DNA from: Candidatus Zhuqueibacterota bacterium
GTDB taxonomy: Bacteria > Zhuqueibacterota > Zhuqueibacteria > Oceanimicrobiales > Oceanimicrobiaceae
Direction of reading: 5' to 3'
DNA: 64,000 bases
NCBI GenBank assembly: GCA_029262005.1
Contig: JAJDAG010000032.1
Span: 1-64,000, forward strand
The position numbers were made by a program, and so were the translations under genes. How positions within the stretch are numbered: position 1 is the first letter of the stretch; the number at the start of each line of letters is the position of its first letter. The notes below the pieces were generated by a model. It saw only the letters and a list, made by a program, of their open reading frames with translations, did not search any database and was not told the DNA's origin. Below, piece by piece: positions 33,781-43,887 of this stretch.

Positions 33781-35808
33781 ATGTCTAAACGTCCCTATTC
33801 CTGGAAAAGGATTTTCTCACTATTGCTGATTCTTGCGGGAGCGACTGCGGTTGTTATTGCGTTTGCAGCAGACTCGTTGGGTTTCGGCGGTTATCCGGGA
33901 CTTGGCCCGAGACAGATTATTCTGGCGCTGGTTGGTGCTTGCTCTCTGTTTGTGGGTATCATTACCCGGTATGATTTGCCCTGGAAAAAAATGTTCAGTG
34001 CAGATAGCCAGGCCATTGGCTTTGGCTCGATGCTGCGACTGGCCCTTTTCTTTGGATTGCTATCCGGCATCTTTGAGGTCGCGGTTCTGGGCTTTAAGAA
34101 ATTCTATCATGGAGAATTCATTTTCCTTAGCCAGGATGTAATCTGGATGGCACCGGTTGCAGATGCTGTGTTATTTGTCTGTATTGGAATACTGCTCATC
34201 CCTGCAATCTTGCGCAAGTCTGAGCTTGTTAATGTCACCTCGTGCATCTGGTTGTTTTTTTCGCTCGGACTGCTAGGTGTGCTTCTGATGATTCCCAAGC
34301 TCCATATTATGGCGTCACTGCTTCTTGCTGGAGGAATCGCTTCGCGCGTTGCAAAATCATTATCGCGGCGGATTGGGCTTCTTGTCGGCCGTGGCTTAAT
34401 GGCTGTTTTCGTTCTGATTGCTATGCTTGGGGTTGTACGTTTCAGTTTTTTGTGGCCGACAGAGCAGGTCGAAATCACACAAAAGACGAACAGTCGAGAG
34501 CAGTCTGCCAATGTGCTGCTCATTGTGCTCGACACTGTCCGTGCTAAAAGTCTTAGTCTTTATGGTTATGAGAAGGCCACCACGCCAAACCTGGAAAAAC
34601 TTGTTGAGACTTCTATCATTTTTGATAACGCCATTGCTACGTCGCCCTGGACTTTACCGACACACGCCAGTCTCTTTACTGGCAAATATCATCATGAATT
34701 GTCTGTAACTTGGGCAAAGCCTCTTGATGCCGAGTTCCCGACACTGGCTGAAGTTTTGAGCCGGAACAATTATCGCACCGCCGGCTTTGTCGCCAACTAC
34801 AACTATTGCGGGTATGAATCCGGTCTCGCGCGCGGGTTTCAAGCGTACCGGGATTACCCGGTTTCGGCCGGACAGATTCTATTAAGTTCTTCGCTAGGGC
34901 GCACGGTGATAAATTCGGTCTGGCTGCGTGATCTGGCAAATTGGCATTTAGGCGTGAATCACAAGCTTGCTGAAGATGTCAATGCGGATTTTCTTTCCTG
35001 GCAGGAAAAAAAATCAGAGCAGCCCTTTTTTGCGTTTCTCAATTACTATGACGCACACCAGCCTTATTTTCCACCGGCCAGCTACCTCAACAAATTTGGT
35101 CACACGGAACCGCGTGGAAAGTACCGCTACCAACTCAATCTGGCTGAAGTTGATAACTGGTACCAAATGTCACCACATCAGATCCAGGCTGAGCAAAACG
35201 CGTATGAGGCGGGCATTGCTTACATGGACAATGAAATTGACAAACTCCTGCAAGCGCTAAGTAATCGTGGCGTGCTGGAAAATACGATCGTTATCATCAC
35301 TGGAGACCATGGTGAATTTTTTGGTGAAAAGGATGTGTTTAGTCATGGGAGCGCCGTTTACATGCCGGGCATTCACGTGCCTTTGTTAATTTCCTATCCG
35401 CGCGGTATGGTTTCCGGAAAACGTATTTCTGAAAAAATTAGTCTGCGGGATATACCGGCTACAGTCCTTGAACTCACTGGCTTGTCTGCTGACTCGCCGT
35501 TTCCGGGGAGTTCGTTGACACGAGTTTTGAACGATGAGAAAATAGCTGATAATAATAACTTTCTCCTGTCAGAGGTGCGCGTGTTTGTCGGCCCGCATAA
35601 GGGTTTTATGAAATCGATACTGTTTGACAAGTTTCATTATATTCGAAACGGTGACGATTTTGAAGAGCTGTATGATCTTGCCGCGGACCCGAATGAGATT
35701 AGCAACCTTGCTGAATTGGAAAACTTTCAACAAACGCTGCAAACAGGCAGGAACATACTGGCGGCCGCCCTTGGTGAAGACATGTCATTAGCGCAGAGAG
35801 GCAACTGA
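33781..35808 (+). CDS. Membrane-anchored sulfatase-fold protein, paralogue of the gene at 27195
   Basis: The 675-residue protein has about six N-terminal membrane helices followed by an alkaline-phosphatase-superfamily domain (LLIVLDTVRAKSLSLYGY; SPWTLPTHASLFTGKYHHE; YYDAHQPYFPP; ITGDHGEFFGE). The active-site loop lacks a formylglycine CxPxR motif and would use Thr. Sequence and layout match the 27195 protein, including the AVLGFKKFYHGEF/FEGIMLLVRRSF segment between helices. A phosphotransferase or phosphohydrolase acting on envelope glycans is the likely class. It ends 4 bases before the HAD-UbiA gene. Confidence 0.85.
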   Translation: MSKRPYSWKRIFSLLLILAGATAVVIAFAADSLGFGGYPGLGPRQIILALVGACSLFVGIITRYDLPWKKMFSADSQAIGFGSMLRLALFFGLLSGIFEVAVLGFKKFYHGEFIFLSQDVIWMAPVADAVLFVCIGILLIPAILRKSELVNVTSCIWLFFSLGLLGVLLMIPKLHIMASLLLAGGIASRVAKSLSRRIGLLVGRGLMAVFVLIAMLGVVRFSFLWPTEQVEITQKTNSREQSANVLLIVLDTVRAKSLSLYGYEKATTPNLEKLVETSIIFDNAIATSPWTLPTHASLFTGKYHHELSVTWAKPLDAEFPTLAEVLSRNNYRTAGFVANYNYCGYESGLARGFQAYRDYPVSAGQILLSSSLGRTVINSVWLRDLANWHLGVNHKLAEDVNADFLSWQEKKSEQPFFAFLNYYDAHQPYFPPASYLNKFGHTEPRGKYRYQLNLAEVDNWYQMSPHQIQAEQNAYEAGIAYMDNEIDKLLQALSNRGVLENTIVIITGDHGEFFGEKDVFSHGSAVYMPGIHVPLLISYPRGMVSGKRISEKISLRDIPATVLELTGLSADSPFPGSSLTRVLNDEKIADNNNFLLSEVRVFVGPHKGFMKSILFDKFHYIRNGDDFEELYDLAADPNEISNLAELENFQQTLQTGRNILAAALGEDMSLAQRGN

Positions 35809-35812
35809 GCCA

Positions 35813-37282
35813 TTGGCAGAAGTGATCAAAGGCCCAGCTATCAGGCCCAGGCAAGCGACAAAAAAGAAGTCGACGGTACTTTGTGTTGATCTGGACGGCA
35901 CTTTACTGGCAACGGATGTTTTGTGGGAATCTGTTCTGTTGCTGTTAAAAAAGCAACCGTGGATTGCAGCCCTGTTACCGCTTTGGTTGGCTAAAGGCAA
36001 AGCACACCTCAAACGTGAAATCGCCGACCGGGTGAAACTTAATCCGACAACCCTTCCCATTAGAAAGGATGTTCTGGAATATCTTCACGAAGAAAAGGGG
36101 AAAGGTCGAAAAATTGTGCTTGCCACTGCTTCGACAGGTTCGGCAGTAGCAGGCATTGCCAGTCATCTGGGCATTTTTACAGAGGTGCTCACCAGCGATG
36201 ACACCGTGAACCTTGCCGGCGCCCGCAAGCGTGATCTGCTCGAAAAGAAGTATGGAAAAGGCGGGTTCGATTATATCGGCGACAGCGCAATTGATCTGCC
36301 CGTCTGGCAAGCGGCCAAAAGATCTTTTCTGGTTCAACCCTCTGGCAGGCTTCTGAAAAGAGCCGAAAAATGTGCAAATGTTGAGCAGGTTTTTTACTCA
36401 AAAGGAAGCGTACTGAAAGATGCCGTCAAAGCGATTCGTGTACATCAGTGGGTGAAAAACATTCTGATTTTTGTGCCATTGCTCATGGCCCACAAAGTAC
36501 AGGCCGGCGCACAGATGTGGCAGGCTGTTTACGCCTTTATTGCATTTAGCCTTTGCGCTTCGAGCGTTTATATTTTAAACGATTTGTTTGACTTGCAATC
36601 AGACCGGGAGCATCCTAAAAAACGGCAACGTCCTTTTGCCGCAGGTAGGGTTTCGCTCCTGGCTGGATTTGCAGCAATCCCGGTTTTGCTGGTTTTGGCA
36701 TTTGGCCTCGCCTGGTTTGCTTTGCCGAGCTCGTTTCTTAAGCTCATGGCGGTTTATCTTCTCGTCACTTCCTTTTACAGTCTCTATTTCAAGCGTGTGG
36801 CCATACTTGATATTATGATTTTGGCTGCGCTTTACTCACTGCGCTTGCAAGCAGGCGGCCTGGCCGTGGAAGTCAGCATTTCTTCATGGTTGCTGGCATT
36901 TTCAATGTTTCTTTTCCTCAGTCTGGCTTTTGTCAAGCGCTACACAGAGTTGACCCTGCACAACGAAAATGGAGGAAAGCTTGTTGGACGAGGCTATTGC
37001 AAAAGCGATATTGAGATATTGCGCAGCATGGGTGCGGCAAGTGGCTACATTTCTGTTCTGGTGCTGGCGTTTTACGTGAACAGCCCTGAAGTCCGGGTGC
37101 TTTATTCCAACCCTGAAATACTCTGGGGCATGTGCCCACTTTGGCTTTACTGGATAACGCGCATCTGGTTTCTTGCGCATCGTGGCACCATTGAGGATGA
37201 TCCGATTGTTACGGCTCTTAAAGATCCGGTGAGTTATGTGACGGTTGCCATAATCTCTTCAATCGTGATTTTGGCGCTTTAA
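35813..37282 (+). CDS. HAD phosphatase - UbiA prenyltransferase fusion (polyprenyl-phosphate phosphoribosyltransferase type)
   Basis: Residues about 20-215 are a HAD-type phosphatase (VDLDGTLLATD; GDSAIDLPVW). Residues about 230-489 form a UbiA membrane enzyme with NDLFDLQSDREHPKKRQRP carrying the NDxxDxxxD metal site. In mycobacteria Rv3806c (UbiA) makes decaprenylphosphoryl-5-phosphoribose, and a separate phosphatase removes the 5-phosphate; here both activities would sit on one chain. The next two genes are DprE1- and DprE2-like, which strongly supports this reading. The start is TTG at 35813. Confidence 0.87.
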   Translation: MAEVIKGPAIRPRQATKKKSTVLCVDLDGTLLATDVLWESVLLLLKKQPWIAALLPLWLAKGKAHLKREIADRVKLNPTTLPIRKDVLEYLHEEKGKGRKIVLATASTGSAVAGIASHLGIFTEVLTSDDTVNLAGARKRDLLEKKYGKGGFDYIGDSAIDLPVWQAAKRSFLVQPSGRLLKRAEKCANVEQVFYSKGSVLKDAVKAIRVHQWVKNILIFVPLLMAHKVQAGAQMWQAVYAFIAFSLCASSVYILNDLFDLQSDREHPKKRQRPFAAGRVSLLAGFAAIPVLLVLAFGLAWFALPSSFLKLMAVYLLVTSFYSLYFKRVAILDIMILAALYSLRLQAGGLAVEVSISSWLLAFSMFLFLSLAFVKRYTELTLHNENGGKLVGRGYCKSDIEILRSMGAASGYISVLVLAFYVNSPEVRVLYSNPEILWGMCPLWLYWITRIWFLAHRGTIEDDPIVTALKDPVSYVTVAIISSIVILAL

Positions 37283-37294
37283 AGCAGACGATTT

Positions 37295-38647
37295 ATGACA
37301 ACAAAAATTTCAGCCGAATCATATCAGTCGTGGGGTCGGTACCCGCAGGTTGAACACAAATATGTACTGCCAATCTACTGGGGCCATGCGCTGCCGAACC
37401 TGGCTACAATTGATGAGCCGGTTTTACCTTATGGGTTTGGCAGAAGCTACGGCGACTCCTGTCTGAACGAGAATGGCGCATTGTTGGATGTAAGCCCCCT
37501 GAATCGCCTTATTTCATTTGATCGTAAAAAGGGCCTTCTGCGCTGTGAGGCAGGTGCTTCGCTTGAAAATATTCTAGCGGTGATCGTACAAGACGGGTGG
37601 TTCTTGCCGGTGGTGCCGGGCACGCGATTTGTTTCAGTTGGGGGTGCCATAGCCAATGACATCCATGGGAAAAATCATCATCGCGCCGGAACATTTGGAT
37701 GTCACGTCAAACGATTCGAACTCCTGCGTTCAAACGGTGAGCGTTTTATTTGTTCCTCCCGAAAAAACACTGCGCTTTTTCGAGCGACAATTGGCGGTCT
37801 GGGCTTAACCGGCTTGATTCTTTGGGCTGAAATTCAGCTAACGCCTATTACCAGTCAACTGATTGATGTTGAGAAGATTCGTTTTCGCTCATTAACAGAT
37901 TTTTTTAAACTTTCTGCCGAATCGGACAAAAATTTTGAGTACACCGTTGCCTGGATTGATTGCCTGGCAACAGGGGCGAATCTAGGTAGAGGTATTTTTA
38001 TACGTGGAAATCATCACCAGCCTGCGCAAGTGGAATTGTCACAGCCATACATGAAACAGGGGTTTGGAATCCCATTTGATCTGCCGGACTTTTGTTTGAA
38101 TCGATATTCGATGTCGGCCTTTAATGGCTTTTACTATCGAGCCCAATTTAAGGAGCACAGCCACGGGCAAACACCATTCGATAAATTCTTTTTTCCCTTA
38201 GACGGAATTCAGCACTGGAATAGAATTTATGGGCGGCGTGGGTTTTTACAATATCAATGCGTCATTCCAACCGCCGCCGAGGAAAGTGCAATTGCTGAGA
38301 TTTTGACCCTGACGGCAAAGTCCGGCGGCGGGTCTTTCCTTGCAGTGCTAAAACGGTTTGGTGAAATTAAATCTCCTGGACTGCTATCCTTTCCGCAGCC
38401 TGGTGCAACCCTGGCATTGGATTTTGCTTTTCGGGGACAAATGACGCTCGATTTTTTAGAAACGCTTGATACCGTCGTTCGGAAACAGGGTGGGGCAGTT
38501 TATCCTGCGAAGGACGCGCGGATGTCGGCTGAAAGTTTTCAAGCCTACTTTCCTCAGTGGGTTGATTTTCAGCAGCACGTTGATACTAAATTTCATTCCC
38601 GGTTTTGGCACAGGGTGACTCAGCCGGCAAATTCAAAGCAAAAATAG
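37295..38647 (+). CDS. dprE1: DprE1-like FAD-dependent decaprenylphosphoryl-ribose 2'-oxidase
   Basis: The 450-residue FAD-linked oxidase contains the VAO-type FAD-binding domain: LPYGFGRSYGDSCLNENG, then VVPGTRFVSVGGAIANDIHG and KNHHRAGTFG. These segments match mycobacterial DprE1 closely in order and wording. The reaction is oxidation of the ribose 2'-hydroxyl of decaprenylphosphoryl-ribose to the keto form. It begins 12 bases after the HAD-UbiA stop. The substrate polyprenol chain length is not readable from the sequence. Confidence 0.88.
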   Translation: MTTKISAESYQSWGRYPQVEHKYVLPIYWGHALPNLATIDEPVLPYGFGRSYGDSCLNENGALLDVSPLNRLISFDRKKGLLRCEAGASLENILAVIVQDGWFLPVVPGTRFVSVGGAIANDIHGKNHHRAGTFGCHVKRFELLRSNGERFICSSRKNTALFRATIGGLGLTGLILWAEIQLTPITSQLIDVEKIRFRSLTDFFKLSAESDKNFEYTVAWIDCLATGANLGRGIFIRGNHHQPAQVELSQPYMKQGFGIPFDLPDFCLNRYSMSAFNGFYYRAQFKEHSHGQTPFDKFFFPLDGIQHWNRIYGRRGFLQYQCVIPTAAEESAIAEILTLTAKSGGGSFLAVLKRFGEIKSPGLLSFPQPGATLALDFAFRGQMTLDFLETLDTVVRKQGGAVYPAKDARMSAESFQAYFPQWVDFQQHVDTKFHSRFWHRVTQPANSKQK

Positions 38648-38686
38648 CGCGCCAATAATAACACCACTTTCTGAAAGACATCTGCA

Positions 38687-39433
38687 ATGAATCAACCAAC
38701 CAAAATATTGATAATTGGTGCAACATCGGCGATTGCTCACGAAACTGCGAAGCTCTTTGCCCGGGACAAAGCCGAGCTCTACCTGGTTGGACGATCTCCT
38801 GAAAAGTCAAAGTCTGTGCAAAACGACTTGCTCGCGCGTGGCGCCACTTCCGCGACTTGCGTCACTTTGGATCTTGCAGAACTCGGCAAGCATGAGAAGC
38901 TCATCACCACGGCTGTAGAGAAATTAGGCCGACTTGATGCTGTTTTGATAGCGCATGGTTCGTTGGGCGAACAGGCGCTGTGTGAACAAGACGTGGCCGC
39001 GACTCTCAGCGAATTGACCACCAACTGCTTGAGCGTGATTTCTCTTCTGACGATTTTGGCCAATTATTTTGAAAAACAAAAGAAGGGTTGCATTGCCGTA
39101 ATTTCTTCGGTTGCGGGTGAGCGTGGTCGCAAAAGCAACTATGTTTACGGCACAGCAAAAGGCGCGGTCTCTATTTTCCTGCAAGGTCTGCGCAACCGTT
39201 TAGCCAGCTCCGGTGTTCGGGTTGTTACGATTAAGCCCGGCTTTGTCGACACACCCATGACCGCAGCCATTCCCAAGAATGCGCTTTTTGCCAAACCGGG
39301 TGATGTTGGGGCGGCAATTTACAAGGCCATGCAGAGTGGCAAGGAAGTTGTGTATACACCAGGGTTTTGGTGGCCAATTATGGTTGTCATCAAGAGTATA
39401 CCTGAGTCAATTTTCAAAAAGTTAAGTTTGTGA
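38687..39433 (+). CDS. dprE2: DprE2-like short-chain reductase
   Basis: The 248-residue SDR has the cofactor loop IGATSAIAHETAK at the N-terminus and the catalytic Y-x3-K in YVYGTAKGA, preceded by a Ser in ISSVAGERG. Together with DprE1 it would reduce the 2'-keto intermediate to polyprenylphosphoryl-arabinose. Membership is inferred from the DprE1 neighbour and length; SDR sequences alone are not specific. Confidence 0.83.
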   Translation: MNQPTKILIIGATSAIAHETAKLFARDKAELYLVGRSPEKSKSVQNDLLARGATSATCVTLDLAELGKHEKLITTAVEKLGRLDAVLIAHGSLGEQALCEQDVAATLSELTTNCLSVISLLTILANYFEKQKKGCIAVISSVAGERGRKSNYVYGTAKGAVSIFLQGLRNRLASSGVRVVTIKPGFVDTPMTAAIPKNALFAKPGDVGAAIYKAMQSGKEVVYTPGFWWPIMVVIKSIPESIFKKLSL

Positions 39434-39469
39434 ACAGAATGGTGAGAGATAACTGATGAGACAAACTAA

Positions 39470-40813
39470 ATGTTAAAAAAGAAAACAATCTTTTTCATCG
39501 CTTTTGTAAGTTTTGCATACGGTATTGTGACGGCTACCTATAACCTTTTTCCCTATAGCGCGCTGCGTTATGGCTATAAAGCGGCCCAACATTTACTCAC
39601 CAAAGAAGAGACCCGGAGTAGCGGGTTCTGGCATGTTGCCCGGCAGATGGAGGACGAGGCAATAAGCGATGAACAGCGCGAGGGCATTGAGAAACTGGCT
39701 TCACTGCCGTATTTGCGTGGCTCAAAAGCGGCGAAAGATGTTCAGGATGTCACTATTTATGACAAAACCTTTGCGCAGGATGGATTCAATTTTTATGTTT
39801 CCGGCCACGGACCGGAAGCTTTTCTGCTCGATATGCAAGGAAATCTGCTGCATAAGTGGCGTTATGCCTACGAAGAAATTTGGCCGGATGAGCTGCCCTT
39901 TGATGAGTGGGAAATACACAAAACCTTTTGGCGGCGTGCTCATCTGTTCGCTAACGGAGACGTTCTTGCTGTGTTTGAGGGCATCGGTCTCGTGAAAATT
40001 GACAAAGATTCAAAGCTGCTTTGGGCCAAACAAATCAGGAGCCATCATGATGTTTTCGTTGACGGCCAGGAACAAATTTATACATTGACCCGAAGATGGC
40101 GACAAGAGCACGACAAATTGAGTTTTGAGGGAAAGTATCTGGAAGATTTTGTCACTGTGCTTTCAATGGAAGGAAGGGAAATTCGGAAAGTGTCTGTGCT
40201 GGAAAGCTTCCTTAATTCGGACTATGCATCGTTGCTCATAAATACGGCCCGAAAGGGTGATATTCTTCATACCAATACTGTGGAAGTCATAGATAGTCAA
40301 GTCGCTGCTACATCTCCGATGTTCAAGGAAGGAAATGTGCTGATATCCAGTCCGACATTGCATGTCATTGCCGTTATTGATATGGAACTCGAAAAAGTGG
40401 TATGGGCATTGTCGGGGATGTGGAAATATCAACATCAACCGACGTTGCTGAACAATGGCAATATACTGCTTTTTGACAATTTGGGCGATGGCGGCAAGTC
40501 GAAAGTCGTTGAGTTCAATCCGCTAACCCAGAACGTTGTGTGGGCTTATCGCAGTACCTTGGAAAACGAGTTTCTGTCAAAGACCAGCGGCTCGAATCAA
40601 CGACTTGCAAATGGGAATACACTTATTACCGAGTCAAACAACGGTCGCGCTTTTGAAGTGACACCAGACAAAGAAATCGTTTGGGAGTTTATGAATCCAT
40701 TCAGAGCCGGTGACAAAAAGGAACTCGTCGCCACGCTGTTTGAGGTTGTTCGCCTAAATAATTCGATGTTTGCAGATGAGACCTGGTTAGACATTGCTAC
40801 GGGCACAAACTAA
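39470..40813 (+). CDS. Arylsulfotransferase (ASST)-like beta-propeller protein
   Basis: The 447-residue protein has an N-terminal signal-anchor (residues 5-30), then a propeller with repeated N-G-N/N-x-L blades ([36 protein letters not shown]). A histidine-containing [17 protein letters not shown] and YQHQPT are in positions where ASST enzymes keep catalytic and binding His residues. ASST enzymes move sulfate between phenolic donors and acceptors in the periplasm without PAPS. Whether it is catalytic here is uncertain. It interrupts the DprE2/AftB-like pair. Confidence 0.7.
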   Translation: MLKKKTIFFIAFVSFAYGIVTATYNLFPYSALRYGYKAAQHLLTKEETRSSGFWHVARQMEDEAISDEQREGIEKLASLPYLRGSKAAKDVQDVTIYDKTFAQDGFNFYVSGHGPEAFLLDMQGNLLHKWRYAYEEIWPDELPFDEWEIHKTFWRRAHLFANGDVLAVFEGIGLVKIDKDSKLLWAKQIRSHHDVFVDGQEQIYTLTRRWRQEHDKLSFEGKYLEDFVTVLSMEGREIRKVSVLESFLNSDYASLLINTARKGDILHTNTVEVIDSQVAATSPMFKEGNVLISSPTLHVIAVIDMELEKVVWALSGMWKYQHQPTLLNNGNILLFDNLGDGGKSKVVEFNPLTQNVVWAYRSTLENEFLSKTSGSNQRLANGNTLITESNNGRAFEVTPDKEIVWEFMNPFRAGDKKELVATLFEVVRLNNSMFADETWLDIATGTN

Positions 40814-40823
40814 GACGAAATTT

Positions 40824-42449
40824 ATGTTGAATTCCATTGCAACAAAGGGTTCTGAGCAGAAAAAAACGCTCGCCATATTGGTTCTTGTGACCATCGCTTC
40901 GGTGCTGGCCAGCCTTTTTATGGTGAATCAGGAGATCTGGTTAGATGATTCCTTTATCTCTTTTCGCTATGCGAAAAACCTGCACAATGGCCTGGGGCTG
41001 GTGTTCAATGCCGGCGAGCGGGTTGAGGGTTACACCAATTTCCTTTGGACGTTGTTTTCTTATGTGGGGATTAAACTTGGCTTCGAGGCAATCAACTTTA
41101 GTCACGCGTTGAGCATTTTCGCGCAAGCCGTAACACTGTATTTAATTTTTACTCTGGGTAATACTGTATCCCGGACCGCCTATTGGGCGCTTCTGGCGCC
41201 GGTGTTTTTGGCTTTCAATGTGGCATTTGTTTCCTACCCGGCAATGGGCATGGAGACCACTTTTTTTACCATGTTGGTTATTCTGGCATTTGTCTGTTTT
41301 TCGCGCAATGTTCACCAAAATGTTCCCGGAGGCCTGGTTGTGGGGGCCATCTTGCTGGGCATTGCATTAACGCGCTTTGACGGCTTCGTGCTGGTTCTGA
41401 TCATGCTGGGTTATCGCGTGCTGGTTGCACGGGAGATCAAAAAGAACATTCCGGTTGTTCTGGTCTTTGTCGTCGGGTTGGCGCTTTACAACTTTTGGCG
41501 CCTGAGCTACTATCCGACACCACTGCCCAATACGTTTTATGCCAAAGTGGGTTTTTCTATGCAGCAGCTATGGCATGGAATGAAATATGTTTTGCACTTT
41601 TTCGTTGACAGCGGCCACTATCTTATTATATTAGGAATTGCATCTCTTCTGCAAAAGCGCATTTCACCGCTGGTCAGATTTGCCGCATGGGTTGTTTCCT
41701 GGCAACTGGTTTATATTATCCTTGTAGGGGGAGACTGGATGCCGTATTTCAGGTTTATCATCCCGGTCTTACCGCTCCTGTTTTTTTTGATGCAGGAAGG
41801 TCTTTGGTCCGTTTTCGAACGCATGAAATCAGTACAACGGACAGGTCGGCTGCCTGTGGCACTGGCGGTGGTAACCTCGCTACTATTTTTTCTATTTGTA
41901 TGCAAACCGCTCGTTGGCGCATCATCGTTTAACCGGCAGATGCGGGGTGGCTTTTTTCGGCCTCTGCACGCACGAACAATCGGACTGTATTTGGATAAAG
42001 CATTGCCTTCAGATTATGTTGTCGCTATCGAATGGGCAGGCATTATGCCCTATTATATGCATCAGCGCGTGTTGGATACGGCCGGCTTGACGGACAGGGA
42101 CATTGTTTTGCAAGACTTTCCAAGCTTTCCAATGGGGCGCGCATCGACGCCTGAATACATTGCCGGCAGGAAACCACACTTAATTGTCACCTGCGCTCAA
42201 ATTTTTGATTCATTGGCAGAGGCTGTGGCCGGCACCACTCGGCGTTTCAGTTTTCTGCCGGAGGGTAATTTTGTTCACGACTATTATGCAACACTGAGTA
42301 GTCCGGGTTCACCCTACAGTGCGCGTATTATGAAGATTAGCGACCAGGCTTATTGGCCGGTTTTGGTGCGACGGGATTTACTGGATTCACAACTCTTTAT
42401 AGAAGGCGATTTGATTGGTAGTAGTAAACAGGAGGAAGGAAAACGATGA
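40824..42449 (+). CDS. AftB-like GT-C glycosyltransferase
   Basis: The 541-residue multi-pass membrane protein has about ten helices. The first loop carries the acidic GT-C motif in [20 protein letters not shown], followed by [17 protein letters not shown]. This wording is typical of the AftB arabinofuranosyltransferase group, which uses decaprenylphosphoryl-arabinose as donor. The DPA pathway genes lie directly upstream, so it is probably the enzyme that consumes that donor, transferring arabinofuranose to a periplasmic glycan. The ATG at 40824 is chosen over 40794, which overlaps the previous gene. It overlaps the SHMT-like gene by 4 bases. Confidence 0.82.
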   Translation: MLNSIATKGSEQKKTLAILVLVTIASVLASLFMVNQEIWLDDSFISFRYAKNLHNGLGLVFNAGERVEGYTNFLWTLFSYVGIKLGFEAINFSHALSIFAQAVTLYLIFTLGNTVSRTAYWALLAPVFLAFNVAFVSYPAMGMETTFFTMLVILAFVCFSRNVHQNVPGGLVVGAILLGIALTRFDGFVLVLIMLGYRVLVAREIKKNIPVVLVFVVGLALYNFWRLSYYPTPLPNTFYAKVGFSMQQLWHGMKYVLHFFVDSGHYLIILGIASLLQKRISPLVRFAAWVVSWQLVYIILVGGDWMPYFRFIIPVLPLLFFLMQEGLWSVFERMKSVQRTGRLPVALAVVTSLLFFLFVCKPLVGASSFNRQMRGGFFRPLHARTIGLYLDKALPSDYVVAIEWAGIMPYYMHQRVLDTAGLTDRDIVLQDFPSFPMGRASTPEYIAGRKPHLIVTCAQIFDSLAEAVAGTTRRFSFLPEGNFVHDYYATLSSPGSPYSARIMKISDQAYWPVLVRRDLLDSQLFIEGDLIGSSKQEEGKR

Positions 42450-43849
42450 GCGATAAGGTATTGACTGAATTTGTACAACGTGGAATCGAACTTTTGCGTG
42501 AAGGTGACCCGGCACTGCACGGTTTGCTGCACGATGAATATAAGCGTCAGGCCAATGTGTTAACCATGGTGGCCGCTTCTAGCGTGGCGCATCCATCGGT
42601 GCTGATTTGTGAGGCTATGACGCCGGTAAATGTCACTGCGGAAGGGTATCCGGGTGCTCGTTTTCATGCTGGGTGTCCAGTTATTGATAAAATTGAGCAA
42701 CTGGCCATCGACCGGGCAAAAACCGCTTTCAAAGCTCAGTTCGCAAATGTACAAGTACACTCTGCGACGACCGCCAACCAGATTTTGATGTGCAGCCTGC
42801 TCAAGGCCGGCGACACATTGCTCGGGCTTGAGCTGAATTCAGGCGGTCATTTAACCCATGGGGCCAGGCCGTCAATTTCCGGTCAATACTTCAATGCAGT
42901 CGGTTATGCGCTGTGTGAAAACGGCGATATCAATTACGAGCAAGTAGCGCAGTTGGCACGGGAACACAAGCCTAAGCTCATTATCTGCGGAACCACGGCA
43001 TATCCACGCGTCATTGATTTTGCGCGATTCAGAGCCATTGCGGATGAAGTGGGTGCATATCTGCTTGCTGACATTACCCACATCGCAGGCCTTGTTGTTG
43101 CTGGTCTCCATCCAAGTCCGATCGATCATGCGCATTTTACTACCACCTGCACCCATAAGCAACTGTACGGCCCTCGCGGTGGCCTGATCCTGATTGGCAA
43201 AGACCATGACACGATTGCCTCTGACGGAAAAACCCCCCTGTCACAAATGGTACAGCGTGCTGTTTTTCCTTTTTTTCAGGGAGCGCCAAACCTGAATTCA
43301 ATCGCGGCCAAGGCACGCGCTCTGGCACTGATTGTAGAACCGGCGTTTATTGAAGTTGCCAGGCGAATCAAGGCGGACGCGAGCGCTCTGGCCGAATGGT
43401 TCATCGCAAATGGCTATGGCGTAGTGACCGGCGGTACAGATAATCACCTTGTGGTTGTTGATGTTTTTGCAAAAGGAATTACCGGCATTGTCGCTGAAAA
43501 AGCGCTTGAGGATTGCAACATCATAGTTAATAAAAACAGAATCCCCGGTGACCAGAAATCGGCGTTTGTCACCAGCGGCATTCGCATCGGCACCAACAGC
43601 CTGGCCCTGAAAGGGATGGGACCGGAGGAAATGCAGATATGTGGTGCTTTGGTGCATCAAGTTTTGGCCAATGTACAAGCTGTTGACGACAAGAATTACA
43701 CTCTGGATGATTCTGTTCGGCATGAAGTGAGAAGCAAAGTAAAAGAGATGTGTGCTAAATTCCCGATTCCATCTTATCCCGCTATGAACAGCACTGAACA
43801 GCCCTCAGTTTTTCAGGATAGTTTATCAGCAGTGTCGGCCTCTTTGTAA
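42446..43849 (+). CDS. SHMT-like PLP enzyme with altered active site
   Basis: The 467-residue protein aligns along the whole of serine hydroxymethyltransferase. The PLP Lys is 238 in [13 protein letters not shown], and the residues equivalent to E. coli Asp200, His203, His126, Glu57 and Arg363 are kept. Other usually invariant residues differ: the ASEN segment reads AASS, Tyr55 becomes Thr (TAEGYPG), and RYYGG becomes RFHAG, losing Tyr64 and Tyr65. Such changes occur in SHMT relatives that perform transaldolase or alpha-methylserine-type reactions. It is next to a condensation domain and an NRPS, so making an unusual beta-hydroxy or alpha-substituted amino acid is a sensible guess. Confidence 0.85.
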   Translation: MSDKVLTEFVQRGIELLREGDPALHGLLHDEYKRQANVLTMVAASSVAHPSVLICEAMTPVNVTAEGYPGARFHAGCPVIDKIEQLAIDRAKTAFKAQFANVQVHSATTANQILMCSLLKAGDTLLGLELNSGGHLTHGARPSISGQYFNAVGYALCENGDINYEQVAQLAREHKPKLIICGTTAYPRVIDFARFRAIADEVGAYLLADITHIAGLVVAGLHPSPIDHAHFTTTCTHKQLYGPRGGLILIGKDHDTIASDGKTPLSQMVQRAVFPFFQGAPNLNSIAAKARALALIVEPAFIEVARRIKADASALAEWFIANGYGVVTGGTDNHLVVVDVFAKGITGIVAEKALEDCNIIVNKNRIPGDQKSAFVTSGIRIGTNSLALKGMGPEEMQICGALVHQVLANVQAVDDKNYTLDDSVRHEVRSKVKEMCAKFPIPSYPAMNSTEQPSVFQDSLSAVSASL

Positions 43850-43887
43850 GTATATTTCTATGATGTATTTGATTAAAGTGAGCTAAT

